Source: FEN-1219 sp963817615
GTDB taxonomy: Bacteria; Pseudomonadota; Gammaproteobacteria; Steroidobacterales; Rariloculaceae
Assembly (NCBI GenBank): GCA_963817615.1
Contig: CAWFPH010000002.1
Span: 2,170,001 to 2,234,000, forward strand
DNA: 64,000 nt
Reading direction: 5' to 3'
Below are positions 53,124-62,156 of this stretch, piece by piece; the stretch's first letter is position 1; the number at the start of each line of letters is the position of its first letter. The position numbers and the translations under genes were made by a program. The notes beneath the pieces are model-generated. The model did not search any database. It had not been told where the DNA came from and saw nothing but the letters and a program-made list of their open reading frames with translations.

Positions 53124-53849
53124 TCAGCAATCGGCAAGCGTCTCGAGACGGAAACCGTCGGCGTCCCACCGAACGACGCTGCCTTGCTCGTACCAGGCGC
53201 CGAGCACGATGCGGGTCGCCGTCGAGCCGTCGAGCATGAACCGATGGACGGCGGGCCGATGAGTGTGGCCGTGCAGCAGCACGTTCACTTTGAACTCACG
53301 CATCGTGCGCTCCACGGTCGCTTGGCTCACGTCCATGATGTCGAAGGACTTCGCGGCAATTTCCGCGGCGCTGAGCTTGCGCAGATCGCCGGCGATCGAG
53401 TGCCGTTCGGCGAGCGGCTTTGCAAGAAAGTCGCGTTGCCACGCCGCGTCGCGGAGCTGCTCACGCAGCCGCATATAGCGCGTATCGTCGGTGCACAGCA
53501 GGTCGCCGTGCATCAGCAGCACGGATTGTCCGCCGAGCTCGATGCGCTCGTAATCGCCGAGCAAGCGGCAGCCCGTTGCGCGGCAGAACCGGGGTCCGAG
53601 CAGAAAGTCGCGGTTGCCGTGCATCACGGCGCAGCCGACGCCGCCTTTCGTGAGGCGTGCAAGGGACTCCACGACGGGGGCGAGCCGTGCGTCGTCTTCG
53701 TCGTCGCCGACCCACGCCTCGAACAGGTCGCCGAGAATGTAGAGCGCGTCCGCCCCGGAGGCATCGCGCTCGACGAAATCGGTGAACCGACGAATCGCTT
53801 GCGGCTCTGCCGCGTCGAGATGCAGGTCCGATACGAACAGTGCGCTCAC
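53124..53849 (-). CDS. lpxH: UDP-2,3-diacylglucosamine diphosphatase LpxH
   Basis: LpxH hydrolyses UDP-2,3-diacylglucosamine to lipid X in lipid A synthesis at the inner-membrane face. The 241-residue product carries the metallophosphatase motifs FVSDLHLD, ILGDLFEAWVGDD, MHGNRDFLLGPRF and LLHGHTHRPAVH. The start MSALFVSDLHL is exact for the family. It lies between a cyclophilin gene and the MBL hydrolase, all on the minus strand, and 31 bp separate it from the cyclophilin. Confidence 0.95.
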   Translation of the reverse strand: MSALFVSDLHLDAAEPQAIRRFTDFVERDASGADALYILGDLFEAWVGDDEDDARLAPVVESLARLTKGGVGCAVMHGNRDFLLGPRFCRATGCRLLGDYERIELGGQSVLLMHGDLLCTDDTRYMRLREQLRDAAWQRDFLAKPLAERHSIAGDLRKLSAAEIAAKSFDIMDVSQATVERTMREFKVNVLLHGHTHRPAVHRFMLDGSTATRIVLGAWYEQGSVVRWDADGFRLETLADC

Positions 53850-53880
53850 CGCAGGTGCCGCCGACTCTGACTGCAGGAGG

Positions 53881-54465
53881 TCACTCGTTCAAGACCTCGA
53901 CGCTTTGGATCACGATCGGCTCGACAGGCACGTTGTTCGTGAACGGACCGCCGGCGCCGGTGGGGCGATGGCCGATGTCGTCGGCGACGTCCATTCCCTC
54001 GACGATCTTGCCGAACACCGCATAACCCCAACGAGTCGGCCGCGGGTTCAGATCCAGGTTGTCCGCGAGGTTGATGTAGAACTGACTGGTGGCCGAGTGC
54101 GGCTCGTTCGATCGTGCGAGGCCGACGGTGCCGCGCAGGTTGCTCAGCCCGTTGCCCGACTCGTTCACGATGGTCTTGGTCGTCGGCTTCAGCTGCATAT
54201 CCTCGGTATAGCCGCCCCCCTGGGCGATGAACCCCGCCACGACGCGATGGAAGATCGTGCCATTGTAAAAGCCGCTCGTGACGTACTCGAGGAAGGCTTG
54301 AACCGTCAGCGGCGCGCGGCCGCGATCGAGCTCTATGACGAAGCTGCCGACGTTGGTCGAGACCTTGACCCGCGGGGAATCGGTCTGCGCGAATTTGTCC
54401 TGCGCGTGGCTCGCCTGGGCAAACGACAAAGACAACGACAACAGCACGGAGGCGGCGAGCCGCAT
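53881..54465 (-). CDS. ppiA: Periplasmic peptidyl-prolyl cis-trans isomerase (cyclophilin)
   Basis: The gene encodes 194 residues with a signal peptide (LAASVLLSLSLSFAQASHA). The cyclophilin core shows GSFVIELDRGRAPLTVQAFL, GTIFHRVVAGFIAQGG and SATSQFYINLADN. This is the bacterial PpiA type, so it isomerises prolyl bonds in the periplasm. The cytoplasmic PpiB lacks a signal peptide, so ppiA is the better name. It lies between folD and lpxH. Confidence 0.9.
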   Translation of the reverse strand: MRLAASVLLSLSLSFAQASHAQDKFAQTDSPRVKVSTNVGSFVIELDRGRAPLTVQAFLEYVTSGFYNGTIFHRVVAGFIAQGGGYTEDMQLKPTTKTIVNESGNGLSNLRGTVGLARSNEPHSATSQFYINLADNLDLNPRPTRWGYAVFGKIVEGMDVADDIGHRPTGAGGPFTNNVPVEPIVIQSVEVLNE

Positions 54466-54527
54466 GATCTACTCCTCGCGACGACGGCGGCTACGATGAT
54501 AGCCAAGCGTCGGTGCCGGCGGCACTC

Positions 54528-55454
54528 TTAGTTGCGGCGCTGCTCCGCGGCCTTCACCGTGTTGGCCATCAGCATCGCGATCGTGAGCGGCCCGACGCCG
54601 CCCGGCACGGGGGTGAGCGCTCCGGCCTTCTCCGCGACGTCCGGGTGCACGTCGCCGACGAGGACGGTGCCGCGGCGCTCGAACACGGCGAGACGCTCGG
54701 GACGGTTCGCGAAGATACGGCGCGCCTCGTCCGCATTCGTGACGGTGTTGATGCCGACGTCGATCACCACGGCGCCCGCTTTGACATAGGCCGGCGTGAC
54801 GAATGCGGGACGGCCGATTGCCGCCACGAGAATATCGGCTTCGCGTGCCATCCCCGGCAGGTCGCGCGTGCGCGAATGGCAGATCGTGACCGTCGCATTG
54901 CGGTGCAACAGCAGCGCGGCCATCGGTTTGCCGACGATGTCCGAGCGGCCGATCACGACCGCGTGCTGTCCTTCGATCGGAATGCGGTCGCGCTCGAGCA
55001 GCTCGATGACGCCCGCCGGCGTGCAGGGCACGAACCCGTCTCGATTCTGGATCAAACGACCGGCGGAAATCGGGCTGAAGCCGTCGACGTCTTTGGACGG
55101 ATCGATCGTGTCGAAGACCTGCTGCTCGGCGCCGGGTCCCATGGCCTTCGGCAGCGGGGATTGCACGAGGATGCCGTCGAAGCGCGGATCCTCGTTGAAC
55201 CGCCGCACGGCCGCGAGCGTCTGCGCCAGGGTCGCCGTGGCGGGCAGCGGCTCCAAATGCACGGTCATGCCGGCTTCTTCGGCAGTTTTGAGCTTGCTCC
55301 GCACATAGACCTGCGAGGCCGGATCGTCGCCGACCAGCACGATCACGAGGCCGGGCGCGCGTCCGAGCCGCTCGCGAACGCGCGCGACACGGCCCTCGAG
55401 CTCGTCGCGAATCTGTTGGGCGACGGCCTTGCCGTCCAGGATCTTGGCGGTCAC
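54528..55454 (-). CDS. folD: Bifunctional methylene-THF dehydrogenase/methenyl-THF cyclohydrolase FolD
   Basis: FolD interconverts 5,10-methylene-THF and 10-formyl-THF. The product is 308 residues starting at a GTG at 55454, giving VTAKILDGKAVAQQIRDEL; the longer frame to 55514 adds a proline-rich leader that is not conserved. Key blocks are VGDDPASQVYVRSKLK with the catalytic Lys, GILVQSPLPKAM, PSKDVDGFSP and VIGRSDIVGKPMAALLL. It is divergent from the tRNA cluster, as in many gammaproteobacteria. Confidence 0.95.
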   Translation of the reverse strand: MTAKILDGKAVAQQIRDELEGRVARVRERLGRAPGLVIVLVGDDPASQVYVRSKLKTAEEAGMTVHLEPLPATATLAQTLAAVRRFNEDPRFDGILVQSPLPKAMGPGAEQQVFDTIDPSKDVDGFSPISAGRLIQNRDGFVPCTPAGVIELLERDRIPIEGQHAVVIGRSDIVGKPMAALLLHRNATVTICHSRTRDLPGMAREADILVAAIGRPAFVTPAYVKAGAVVIDVGINTVTNADEARRIFANRPERLAVFERRGTVLVGDVHPDVAEKAGALTPVPGGVGPLTIAMLMANTVKAAEQRRN

Positions 55455-55530
55455 GCGGATTCTCGCAATTGGCGGGGGAGGCGGATTCTCGCACGAGCTT
55501 CTTCGAAGGCTCAAGGTTCGTTGCGCTCGT

Positions 55531-55560
55531 TTGACGCTTCGTGAGCGCGCCGAATAAGAT
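55531..55560 (+). promoter_or_regulatory. Promoter of the tRNA cluster
   Basis: TTGACG (55531-55536) and TAAGAT (55555-55560) are 18 bases apart. A GC-rich discriminator (GCCCGACG) follows, as expected for stringently controlled stable-RNA promoters. The first tRNA starts 19 bases after the -10 box. Confidence 0.7.
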
Positions 55561-55579
55561 GCCCGACGTAACGCTCAAG

Positions 55580-55656
55580 CGGGGCATGGCGCAGTCTGGT
55601 AGCGCATCTGCTTTGGGAGCAGAGGGTCGCAGGTTCGAATCCTGCTGCCCCGACCA
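55580..55656 (+). tRNA. tRNA-Pro (anticodon UGG)
   Basis: The 77-base gene folds into a full cloverleaf. The acceptor CGGGGCA pairs with TGCCCCG, the anticodon loop is CTTTGGGAG with TGG, the T-arm is GGTTCGAATCC, and CCA is encoded. Confidence 0.97.
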
Positions 55657-55670
55657 TGAATCCTCGAAGT

Positions 55671-55746
55671 GCGCCCGTAGCTCAACGGATAGAGCACCGG
55701 CCTTCTAAGCCGGCGGTTGCAGGTTCGAGTCCTGCCGGGCGCGCCA
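55671..55746 (+). tRNA. tRNA-Arg (anticodon UCU)
   Basis: The 76-base gene has acceptor GCGCCCG paired with CGGGCGC, anticodon loop CTTCTAA with TCT, T-arm GGTTCGAGTCC and an encoded CCA. It reads AGA codons, which are rare in this GC-rich sequence. Confidence 0.97.
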
Positions 55747-55777
55747 TGCTTCATAAGGTTAGAATGAACGACACGCT

Positions 55778-55854
55778 GGTGGACGTAGCTCAGTTGGTAG
55801 AGCCCCGGATTGTGATTCCGGCCGTCGTGGGTTCGAATCCCATCGTCCACCCCA
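55778..55854 (+). tRNA. tRNA-His (anticodon GUG)
   Basis: The gene has acceptor GTGGACG paired with CGTCCAC, anticodon loop TTGTGAT with GTG, T-arm GGTTCGAATCC and an encoded CCA. The G at 55778 is the extra G-1 that pairs with C73 in histidine tRNAs. Confidence 0.97.
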
Positions 55855-55879
55855 ATTTCGCGTGCAATGCACGACTTTC

Positions 55880-55955
55880 GGGCCGTTAGCTCAATTGGTA
55901 GAGCAGTGGACTCTTAATCCATTGGTTGGGGGTTCGATTCCCTCACGGCCCACCA
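55880..55955 (+). tRNA. tRNA-Lys (anticodon CUU)
   Basis: The gene has acceptor GGGCCGT paired with ACGGCCC, anticodon loop CTCTTAA with CTT, T-arm GGTTCGATTCC and an encoded CCA. It reads AAG, the favoured lysine codon at high G+C; a UUU-type lysine tRNA must be elsewhere. Confidence 0.95.
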
Positions 55956-56038
55956 TTTCGATGTAGCTCGGGCGCGGCGCCGCCGCTCCCGGCGCGCGGC
56001 CGCGGCGCTTCGGCGGCTCCAGGACCGGCAGCGGATCG

Positions 56039-57112
56039 ATGCGAGTCTGGCTCTATCGGCGCAAGCTCGATCTGCACAGCGGCGCGGGCCAATTGATGCG
56101 CATGCAGGCGTTCGGGTTGCGCGCGGCCGGCGTGCAGCCCGTGGTCGCGTGCGAGCGCGGCGCGCTTCGATTCTTCCTGCAGACGGGTTTGCCCACGCGG
56201 CGGACGGCTCCTGCGGCTCTCCGCGATCGTGCCCGAGCGGGAAACGATGTGCTCGTCGACCACGAATGCCTCATTCCCGAAGCGGACGTCATATTCGTTC
56301 ACAACGTCGATGCCGAGGCGAGCGCCCATCTGCCGACAGCGCTCACTGTGCAACGTCTCGACGCCGAGCGCAGCTTTTTTCGAAGCTTGCGCAGCGACTC
56401 GACCGTCGTCGCGAACTCGGCGCTCACGGCCGCGGCCCTCGTGCGTCACTTCGATCTGAGCCCCGACCGAATCGTGGTGCACCATCCCGGTTTCGTCGGT
56501 GGGCGTTTCGCCGTCGAGCGTGCCGCCGCTTTGCGACGCGCCGCGCGCCGGTCTCTGCGGGTGGACGAGATGACGCCGCTCGTGGGCTTCGTGACGTCCG
56601 GAGACTTCGCCAAACGCGGTATCGATCTGTTTCTTGCGAGCGCGGTGCGAATCGCCGCCGCGCTGCCCGCCGCGCGGTTCTTGGTGGTCGGGGGGCGGCG
56701 CCCGCCGGATGCGCTTGTCGGCAACCCGTTGTTCGCGACCGGCAAGGTGCACTATCGGCCGAAGAACCATCGGCCCGAGCGCTGGATCGCGGCGCTCGAC
56801 GTGTTTCTGTACGCCGCGCGATTCGAGGAGTTCGGGATGGTGGTGCTCGAGGCGCAGGCGCTCGGCGTGCCGGTGGTCACTTCACGTCGGGTCGGAGCCG
56901 CTGAATGTCTGCCTTCCGCTTATGAGCCGTGGCTCGATCCGGTGCCCGATTCCGCGCGGTTCGCAGCGACGGTCCTGCGCTGGCTCGACGACCCTGCGTT
57001 GCGCATGGGTCTTGCGGGAGCGGGCGTCGTGCGGGCTCGTCTCTACGACCACCGCCGCTACGCAGGCGTGACGGCAGCGACGATCCTCGCTCAGAAGCGG
57101 CGACTCAGGTAA
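56039..57112 (+). CDS. Glycosyltransferase, GT-B fold (GT4-like)
   Basis: The gene encodes 357 residues with no signal peptide. The N-terminus MRVWLYRRKLDLHSGAGQLM and the C-terminal EEFGMVVLEAQALGVPVV, with the EEFGMVVLEA acid motif of family 4 enzymes, show a GT-B glycosyltransferase. The middle contains VHHPGFVGGRF and FARFLVVGGRR-like strands. Such enzymes act at the cytoplasmic face in building LPS, capsule or exopolysaccharide; the sugar cannot be read. It lies 83 bp after the tRNA cluster and overlaps the convergent barrel gene by 22 bases. Confidence 0.85.
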   Translation: MRVWLYRRKLDLHSGAGQLMRMQAFGLRAAGVQPVVACERGALRFFLQTGLPTRRTAPAALRDRARAGNDVLVDHECLIPEADVIFVHNVDAEASAHLPTALTVQRLDAERSFFRSLRSDSTVVANSALTAAALVRHFDLSPDRIVVHHPGFVGGRFAVERAAALRRAARRSLRVDEMTPLVGFVTSGDFAKRGIDLFLASAVRIAAALPAARFLVVGGRRPPDALVGNPLFATGKVHYRPKNHRPERWIAALDVFLYAARFEEFGMVVLEAQALGVPVVTSRRVGAAECLPSAYEPWLDPVPDSARFAATVLRWLDDPALRMGLAGAGVVRARLYDHRRYAGVTAATILAQKRRLR

Positions 57113-57642
57113 ACGCTGAGGCCCGTCAGGTCGTAAAAGTTGTCGGGGCTGCCGCCCTGGGGATCCGTCGGCAAGAGGTTGTCGCGCGCGACTTTGTCGC
57201 CAATGCGCAAATCGACACCCAAGTCCCAACGGGGCGCTAGACCCTTGATCAGCAGCCCCCCTCCGACGTAGTAGCCATAGGCCGGCGTCGCAAGATCGAG
57301 GCGGGCTGCACCGAGAAAAAAACCGACGCCGAAGCGTTGCGACACATTGAACCGGTAGTCGAGGGCTCGCACGGCCAGCAGTGCGTCGGAGCTCACCTCG
57401 TCGAGCTCGAGCCGCACACCGATGTCGCCGCCCCGCGGCAGCTCACGCCGCACGCCGATGCCCAAGTGCAAACTGCTATCGGTGCTGCGCGCTCGTGCCG
57501 TCGCGCCCGAGATCTTCGCTTGCACTTGCGTCGTGCTTACGCCCAGATCCAAGAATGCGTCCGCATTCGCCGGCGCGACCGACGCGACCGCCACGGCGCT
57601 GACGATCGTCACGGCGAACAAGCTTCCCGACAATGTCGACAT
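57091..57642 (-). CDS. Small outer-membrane beta-barrel protein (YfaZ-like)
   Basis: The gene encodes 183 residues. A signal peptide ending APANA is followed by alternating hydrophobic strands with many Gly and aromatic residues (YRFNVSQRFGVGFFLGAARL, YGYYVGGGLLIKGLAPRWDL). The protein ends in LSVYLSRRF, the C-terminal Phe typical of barrels inserted by the BAM complex. The pattern suggests an eight-stranded barrel of the YfaZ type. It is translated seven bases after the Wzi-like gene, so they form a two-gene unit. Function unknown. Confidence 0.75.
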   Translation of the reverse strand: MSTLSGSLFAVTIVSAVAVASVAPANADAFLDLGVSTTQVQAKISGATARARSTDSSLHLGIGVRRELPRGGDIGVRLELDEVSSDALLAVRALDYRFNVSQRFGVGFFLGAARLDLATPAYGYYVGGGLLIKGLAPRWDLGVDLRIGDKVARDNLLPTDPQGGSPDNFYDLTGLSVYLSRRF

Positions 57643-57649
57643 GGGGACC

Positions 57650-59059
57650 TCAGAACCGCACGAATGCGCTCAGCCGCGAGTACGACTGGCCGAAGCTGTC
57701 GCGGCCGCCGTAAAGCTCGGCGCCGACCAGGAACTGTTGCCAGGGGCGGCTGTAGCGCACCTCGAACTCGTGCGCCTGCGTGTAATCGACGGCTCCGTAC
57801 GACTGGTTTGCCAGTGCCCTATACGTTCCCTCGACGACGCCGCCCTGTTTCGGCTGCCAGCCGACTCGAAGCATCGCGCTGCTGGCGCCGACCCCGTCGT
57901 CCGGCAGCCTCCAGTCCGCCCCCCAGTGTCCGATCGAATGACCGTCGTTGCGCAATCCGTCGAGATAAATGTGATGGACGTACCAGGCGTTTTGCCACTC
58001 GCTCACTTCGAACGTCAGGTCGAACCGCTGTCCGAGCGATGGCAATTGCACGCCCGCAGAGAGCGCTGCGTTGCCGAGTCGCAAGTTATTGGTCGCCGAC
58101 GTGTCCTCTCCGGCATATTCGAAATACAACGCGAGCGGAAGGCGTCCGGGGAAAAGAAAGCGCGAGGTGAACGACGCGACCTGGTTGCCGAATTCACTTG
58201 CCGGGTTACCGTTGCTGCCGATGTTGTCGGACGACGGATTGACGAACGCCTTGAACAAGTCGTGCAGAGAGTCCCTGCGTCCCCCGCCTCCGTATTGCAG
58301 AATCCGATTCAAACCGAGCGACCATCCCGGAAACGGCGTGATGGACAGGTGCACGCCCGCAAGCCGCGGACGACCGCTGGTGAGCGCGCCGTCGAGCACG
58401 ATGTTGTTTGATTCGCTCATCTCGCCGAGGAAGACTTCGTACCTGAAGGCCAAGCGGCTGATCGGCGCGTAATTCGACACGGTGATCGACGGCATCGTGG
58501 GCGCCTGAGTGCTTTGCACCATGGCGCTGTCCGTGAGGGGCGAGAGCCAGTGATCGCGGTAGCCGACGTCGACCTGCGCGAACTCGTTGCCCACGCTGAG
58601 CATCGTATTCGTGGGCGTACGGTCGCCGGAGTACGCGATCGTGCCGGCCGTGAGCAGCCAATAATCGGCCGGCTGCCAGTACAATTCGACAGCCACCTCG
58701 TAGGAGCTGTCGGTCGTCATTCCATGGCGATTCGGCAACGCGGCGGCCGCGCCCGAATCACCCGCGACGGCGGCGCTCGCATAGACGATTCCGGCCCTGT
58801 GCATGTACGCGTCGAGGTAGCGGCGCACCGAGTCGCAGAGAGCAGCGTCTCGCTCGCAAGCCTTGGGTAACGCGTCGAGTACCGTGGCGGCCGCGATCGG
58901 GCGCTCCAGAATCGGCTCGTCGGCGATGATCAGCAGCCGCTCGACTTGCCGTTCGATCTCCGGCGATTCTCCGAGGGGCAAATACGGGCTGACGCCGCGC
59001 GCGCTTGCGGCACTACAGAGCAACGCAGCCGCGACGAAACCCGTCGATCGCACGATCAT
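57650..59059 (-). CDS. Wzi-like capsule-assembly outer-membrane protein
   Basis: The gene encodes 469 residues from the ATG at 59059. A signal peptide ends near SAASARG, and the mature chain starts with a short helical region (ESPEIERQVERLLIIADEPI). Long amphipathic strands follow and the chain ends YSRLSAFVRF with a C-terminal Phe. Blocks such as RYEVFLGEM and GLNRILQYGGGGR match the Wzi family, whose members bind capsule at the outer surface. No capsule polymerase or export genes are in the window. It is divergent from the GGCT-like gene and followed by the small barrel gene. Confidence 0.8.
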   Translation of the reverse strand: MIVRSTGFVAAALLCSAASARGVSPYLPLGESPEIERQVERLLIIADEPILERPIAAATVLDALPKACERDAALCDSVRRYLDAYMHRAGIVYASAAVAGDSGAAAALPNRHGMTTDSSYEVAVELYWQPADYWLLTAGTIAYSGDRTPTNTMLSVGNEFAQVDVGYRDHWLSPLTDSAMVQSTQAPTMPSITVSNYAPISRLAFRYEVFLGEMSESNNIVLDGALTSGRPRLAGVHLSITPFPGWSLGLNRILQYGGGGRRDSLHDLFKAFVNPSSDNIGSNGNPASEFGNQVASFTSRFLFPGRLPLALYFEYAGEDTSATNNLRLGNAALSAGVQLPSLGQRFDLTFEVSEWQNAWYVHHIYLDGLRNDGHSIGHWGADWRLPDDGVGASSAMLRVGWQPKQGGVVEGTYRALANQSYGAVDYTQAHEFEVRYSRPWQQFLVGAELYGGRDSFGQSYSRLSAFVRF

Positions 59060-59130
59060 GCGCTCGTCCTTATCATTCGGCCATGAATGTCGCGACTGCC
59101 GGACCGCTCCGGCACCACCGGACCGAGCGC

Positions 59131-59577
59131 ATGATAGCGTCATCGCCTCTGCGGCGCGATTCGTTGCTGTTCGTCTATGGCACGTTGCGGCCTTGCACCG
59201 GCTCGCCGATGGCGCAATGGCTGGCGAGGCATGCGCGCTACGCCGGTCGGGCGCGCGTCCGCGGCCGACTCTACGATCTCGGAGCGTATCCCGCGCTCGT
59301 CGGTCCGCGCCGCCGCGGCGAGTGGGTCGTCGGTGACCTCTATACGGTGCACATGAGGCGTGCAGTGTTCTTGCGACTCGACCGCTACGAAGGCGCGTGC
59401 GGGCAGCGGCGCCGCTTCGAGCGCGTGACGAGGCGCGTCGAGGCATTCCGTCGTGGGCGCACTCGCGTTGCCTGGGTGTATCTGTATCGGTCGTCGCTAC
59501 GAGGGCGGCCGAGCATTGCGCACGGCGACTATGAACGCGCTTTTCACGGCACGCGCGCGCGATGCGCCGGCCGTTGA
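59131..59577 (+). CDS. Gamma-glutamylcyclotransferase-like (AIG2/YtfP) protein
   Basis: The gene encodes 148 residues from the ATG at 59131; an earlier in-frame ATG at 59083 is possible. The N-terminal FVYGTLRPCTGSPMAQWLAR is the diagnostic substrate loop, and LDRYEGACGQRRRFERV carries the catalytic-type Glu region. The rest is Arg-rich. Family members cyclise gamma-glutamyl peptides or act on related amines; the substrate is not predictable. It is close to the divergent Wzi-like start. Confidence 0.8.
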   Translation: MIASSPLRRDSLLFVYGTLRPCTGSPMAQWLARHARYAGRARVRGRLYDLGAYPALVGPRRRGEWVVGDLYTVHMRRAVFLRLDRYEGACGQRRRFERVTRRVEAFRRGRTRVAWVYLYRSSLRGRPSIAHGDYERAFHGTRARCAGR

Positions 59578-59926
59578 CGGCGCGCGATCTTATGTCGAAG
59601 GTCGCAGAACGGCGACCGCGTCACGTTTCGCCGTAGCGTCGGCAGCAGAGCCTTATCGGCATTCACGCCGCGCAGGTCGCTGCTGCGAGTTTCGCGCGAC
59701 TCGAGCCCGCTCGCTGTCGCGACTCGCCGACGAACCTTGCGGCTGCTAATCAAGGTAACTCCATCGTCACTAAACATCCTGTCGTCCTTCGCCGACGGTT
59801 TGACCTGTCGCACAACGCCGTCATGCGGCCCGGAAGCCGCGCCGCTCATCGCCTTTCGCATCTTGGCACGCAACTTGGAATGGCGCCCGGCGTGGATTCG
59901 GGGTGGGTCAAGGGAAGGACGCCGGC
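59578..59926. other. Intergenic stretch with no recognised gene
   Basis: About 350 bases separate the GGCT-like gene from the Ig-repeat lipoprotein. Short open frames exist on both strands, but their translations are Arg/Ala-rich and match nothing I know. The second half is slightly less GC-rich. No tRNA, riboswitch fold or strong promoter was seen, apart from the ribosome site at 59911-59919 belonging to the next gene. Confidence 0.5.
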
Positions 59927-61963
59927 GTGGGGTGTATCAGATGGGTTTTTCTGACATTTACATTCGTCCTTGCCGCATGTGGCGGCGACAACTCCGACGA
60001 TCCGTCGGCCGCGGGAGGTACGAATAGCGCGCCCACGATCGCGGGCACGCCCGCGACGCGAGTCACGCCGGGCGCGGCCTACGCGTTCGCTCCGAGCGCT
60101 GTCGACACGGACGGCGACTCGCTGAGCTTTCGCATACAAGCGAAGCCGACGTGGGCGAAGTTCGATCCGGCCACCGGTCATCTCAGCGGCACGCCGACCG
60201 CAAGCGATGTCGGAGTTTACGGCGGCATCGTGATCTCGGTGTCCGATGGCGCTGCCGAGACGTCGCTGCCCCCGTTCGATGTCATGGTTTCGTCGCAGCA
60301 AACCGTGAACCGTGCGCCGGTCGTCTCCGGCACGCCGCCGACGTCCGTCGCCGCGAACACGACCTATTCGTTCACGCCGAGTGCGACCGATGCGGACGGC
60401 GATGCCCTCACGTTCTCCATTCGCAACAGGCCCTTGTGGGCGACGTTCGACACCGCGACCGGACGACTCCGCGGAGGTCCGCAGGTCGCGAACGTCGGCG
60501 CGTTCGAAAACGTCGCGATTTCGGTGGCCGACGGCAAGAGCGTGGTGACGCTGAACCCCTTCACGATCGTCGTAACCGCTCCGACTTCCAACAGTCCCCC
60601 GACCATCTCGGGCGTACCGTCGAGCACGGTCGCAGCCGGGTCTCGTTACGCGTTCTTCCCGAGCGCGAACGACGTCGACGACGATGCCCTGGTGTTCAGC
60701 GTCAAGGGCCTGCCGTCTTGGGCCGCTTTCGACTCGAGGACGGGCAGTCTGACCGGCACTCCCCCGAGCAACGCCACGGGTACCTTCGCGGGCATCGCGA
60801 TCAGCGTGAGCGATGGTAAGGCGACGGTGTCGTTGCCGCCGTTTGCGATCACGGTGACCGCCGCGACCCAAAACAATGCGCCGACGATCGGCGGCGCGCC
60901 GCCGACCGCGGCGACGGAAGGAACGCAGTACGCGTTTCAACCGACGGCGGGCGACGCCGACGGCGACGCGCTCACGTTCACCATCGCGAATCGTCCCGCT
61001 TGGGCCAGCTTCAACGGAACGACGGGCCGGCTGCAAGGCACGCCGAGCGCCTCGAACATCCGCACGTACGGCAACATCGTGATCAGCGTGACCGACGGGA
61101 AGGCCACCACGTCATTGCCCGCATTTGCGATCACGGTGGCGGCAGTGAATCATCCGCCGACGATATCGGGGACACCCTCGGCGAGCGCCAGTATCGGCAA
61201 GGAGTACTCGTTCGCCCCCACTGCGAGCGATGCCGACGGTGACACGCTCGCCTATACGATCAGCAACAAGCCGTCCTGGGCCACGTTCAGCACGAGCACG
61301 GGACGCCTGCAGGGCACGCCCGCAGCGGCGAACGTCGGCTCCTTTTCGAATATCGTGATCGCGGCGAACGACGGTCATGATTCGGCGAAGCTGCCTGCGT
61401 TCACGATCACGGTCGCGGCCGCGAACGGATCGCCGAAGATTTCCGGGGCGCCGCCGACGAGCGCGATGCCGGGCAGCCAGTATTCGTTCACCCCGACGGC
61501 GAGCGATCCCGACGGCAACACGCTCACGTTCAAGATCGCGAACAAGCCCTCTTGGGCGTCCTTCAACGCGGCGACGGGGCAGCTTCAGGGCACGCCGAGT
61601 GCCGCGGACGTCGGTACCACGACGGGCATCGTGATCAGCGTCAGCGACGGTTCCGCGAGCGCGTCGCTCGCGAGCTTCAGCGTCACGGTCATGGCGATCG
61701 CCACCGGCTCGGCCACCCTGAGCTGGCAGCCCCCTACGCAGAACAGCGACGGCTCCCCGCTCACGAACTTGGCGGGCTTCAAGGTCTATTGGGGCACGAG
61801 CCAAGGCAGCTATCCGAACAGCGTCACGCTCAACAACCCCGGTCTCACGACCTACGTCGTCGAGAATTTGCTGCCGGCCACTTGGTTCTTCGTCACCACG
61901 TCGTTCAACGCGGATGGTGTCGAGAGCCAATACTCGAACGTTGCGAGCAAGACGATTCGCTGA
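59927..61963 (+). CDS. Lipoprotein with six Ig-like repeats and a fibronectin-type C-terminal domain
   Basis: The gene encodes 678 residues from a GTG at 59927, which has AAGGA seven bases upstream; the frame opens at 59903. The leader ends VLAACGG, a lipobox with Cys18. Six tandem cadherin/He_PIG-type Ig-like repeats of about 95 residues follow from residue 35. Each has the pattern PTISGTP, then YSFTPTASDADGD, then WASFNAATGQLQGTP and VISVSDG. The last 90 residues (SATLSWQPPTQNSDGSPL to YVVENLLPATWFFV) look like a fibronectin type III domain. It is probably surface-exposed and adhesive or polysaccharide-binding. The copies are similar enough at DNA level to recombine. Confidence 0.85.
   Translation: MGCIRWVFLTFTFVLAACGGDNSDDPSAAGGTNSAPTIAGTPATRVTPGAAYAFAPSAVDTDGDSLSFRIQAKPTWAKFDPATGHLSGTPTASDVGVYGGIVISVSDGAAETSLPPFDVMVSSQQTVNRAPVVSGTPPTSVAANTTYSFTPSATDADGDALTFSIRNRPLWATFDTATGRLRGGPQVANVGAFENVAISVADGKSVVTLNPFTIVVTAPTSNSPPTISGVPSSTVAAGSRYAFFPSANDVDDDALVFSVKGLPSWAAFDSRTGSLTGTPPSNATGTFAGIAISVSDGKATVSLPPFAITVTAATQNNAPTIGGAPPTAATEGTQYAFQPTAGDADGDALTFTIANRPAWASFNGTTGRLQGTPSASNIRTYGNIVISVTDGKATTSLPAFAITVAAVNHPPTISGTPSASASIGKEYSFAPTASDADGDTLAYTISNKPSWATFSTSTGRLQGTPAAANVGSFSNIVIAANDGHDSAKLPAFTITVAAANGSPKISGAPPTSAMPGSQYSFTPTASDPDGNTLTFKIANKPSWASFNAATGQLQGTPSAADVGTTTGIVISVSDGSASASLASFSVTVMAIATGSATLSWQPPTQNSDGSPLTNLAGFKVYWGTSQGSYPNSVTLNNPGLTTYVVENLLPATWFFVTTSFNADGVESQYSNVASKTIR
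60029..61695 (+). repeat. Six tandem Ig-like coding repeats
   Basis: Six copies of about 285 bp each lie head to tail inside the lipoprotein gene. Each unit starts with a PTISG-like codon block and contains a DADGD block. The fourth, fifth and sixth copies are the most alike. Expansion or loss of units by recombination would keep the reading frame because the unit is a multiple of three. Confidence 0.7.
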
Positions 61964-62156
61964 TCGGCTCGCGAGCGCCGGCCCCTGCGCGGCGCTGGCT
62001 CGATTCATCGGCGCCGGCGGGGGTCCCCCTAAGCCCCAGAGGTGAGCGCGCGGCGGCGACACCTGGGATCCGGCTCGAGCGGCCGAGCGCCCGTCCCCAG
62101 GGCCGAGCCGCCGTCGCCCGCGGGCCCCTTTCGGCGGTATACCTTGACCACGCGTT

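Noticed and set aside
59846..61036. Long open frame on the minus strand opposite the Ig-repeat lipoprotein (396 codons)
   Set aside because: It is Arg/Gly/Asp-rich with repeated blocks that mirror the repeats of the plus-strand gene, as expected for a GC-rich antisense shadow.
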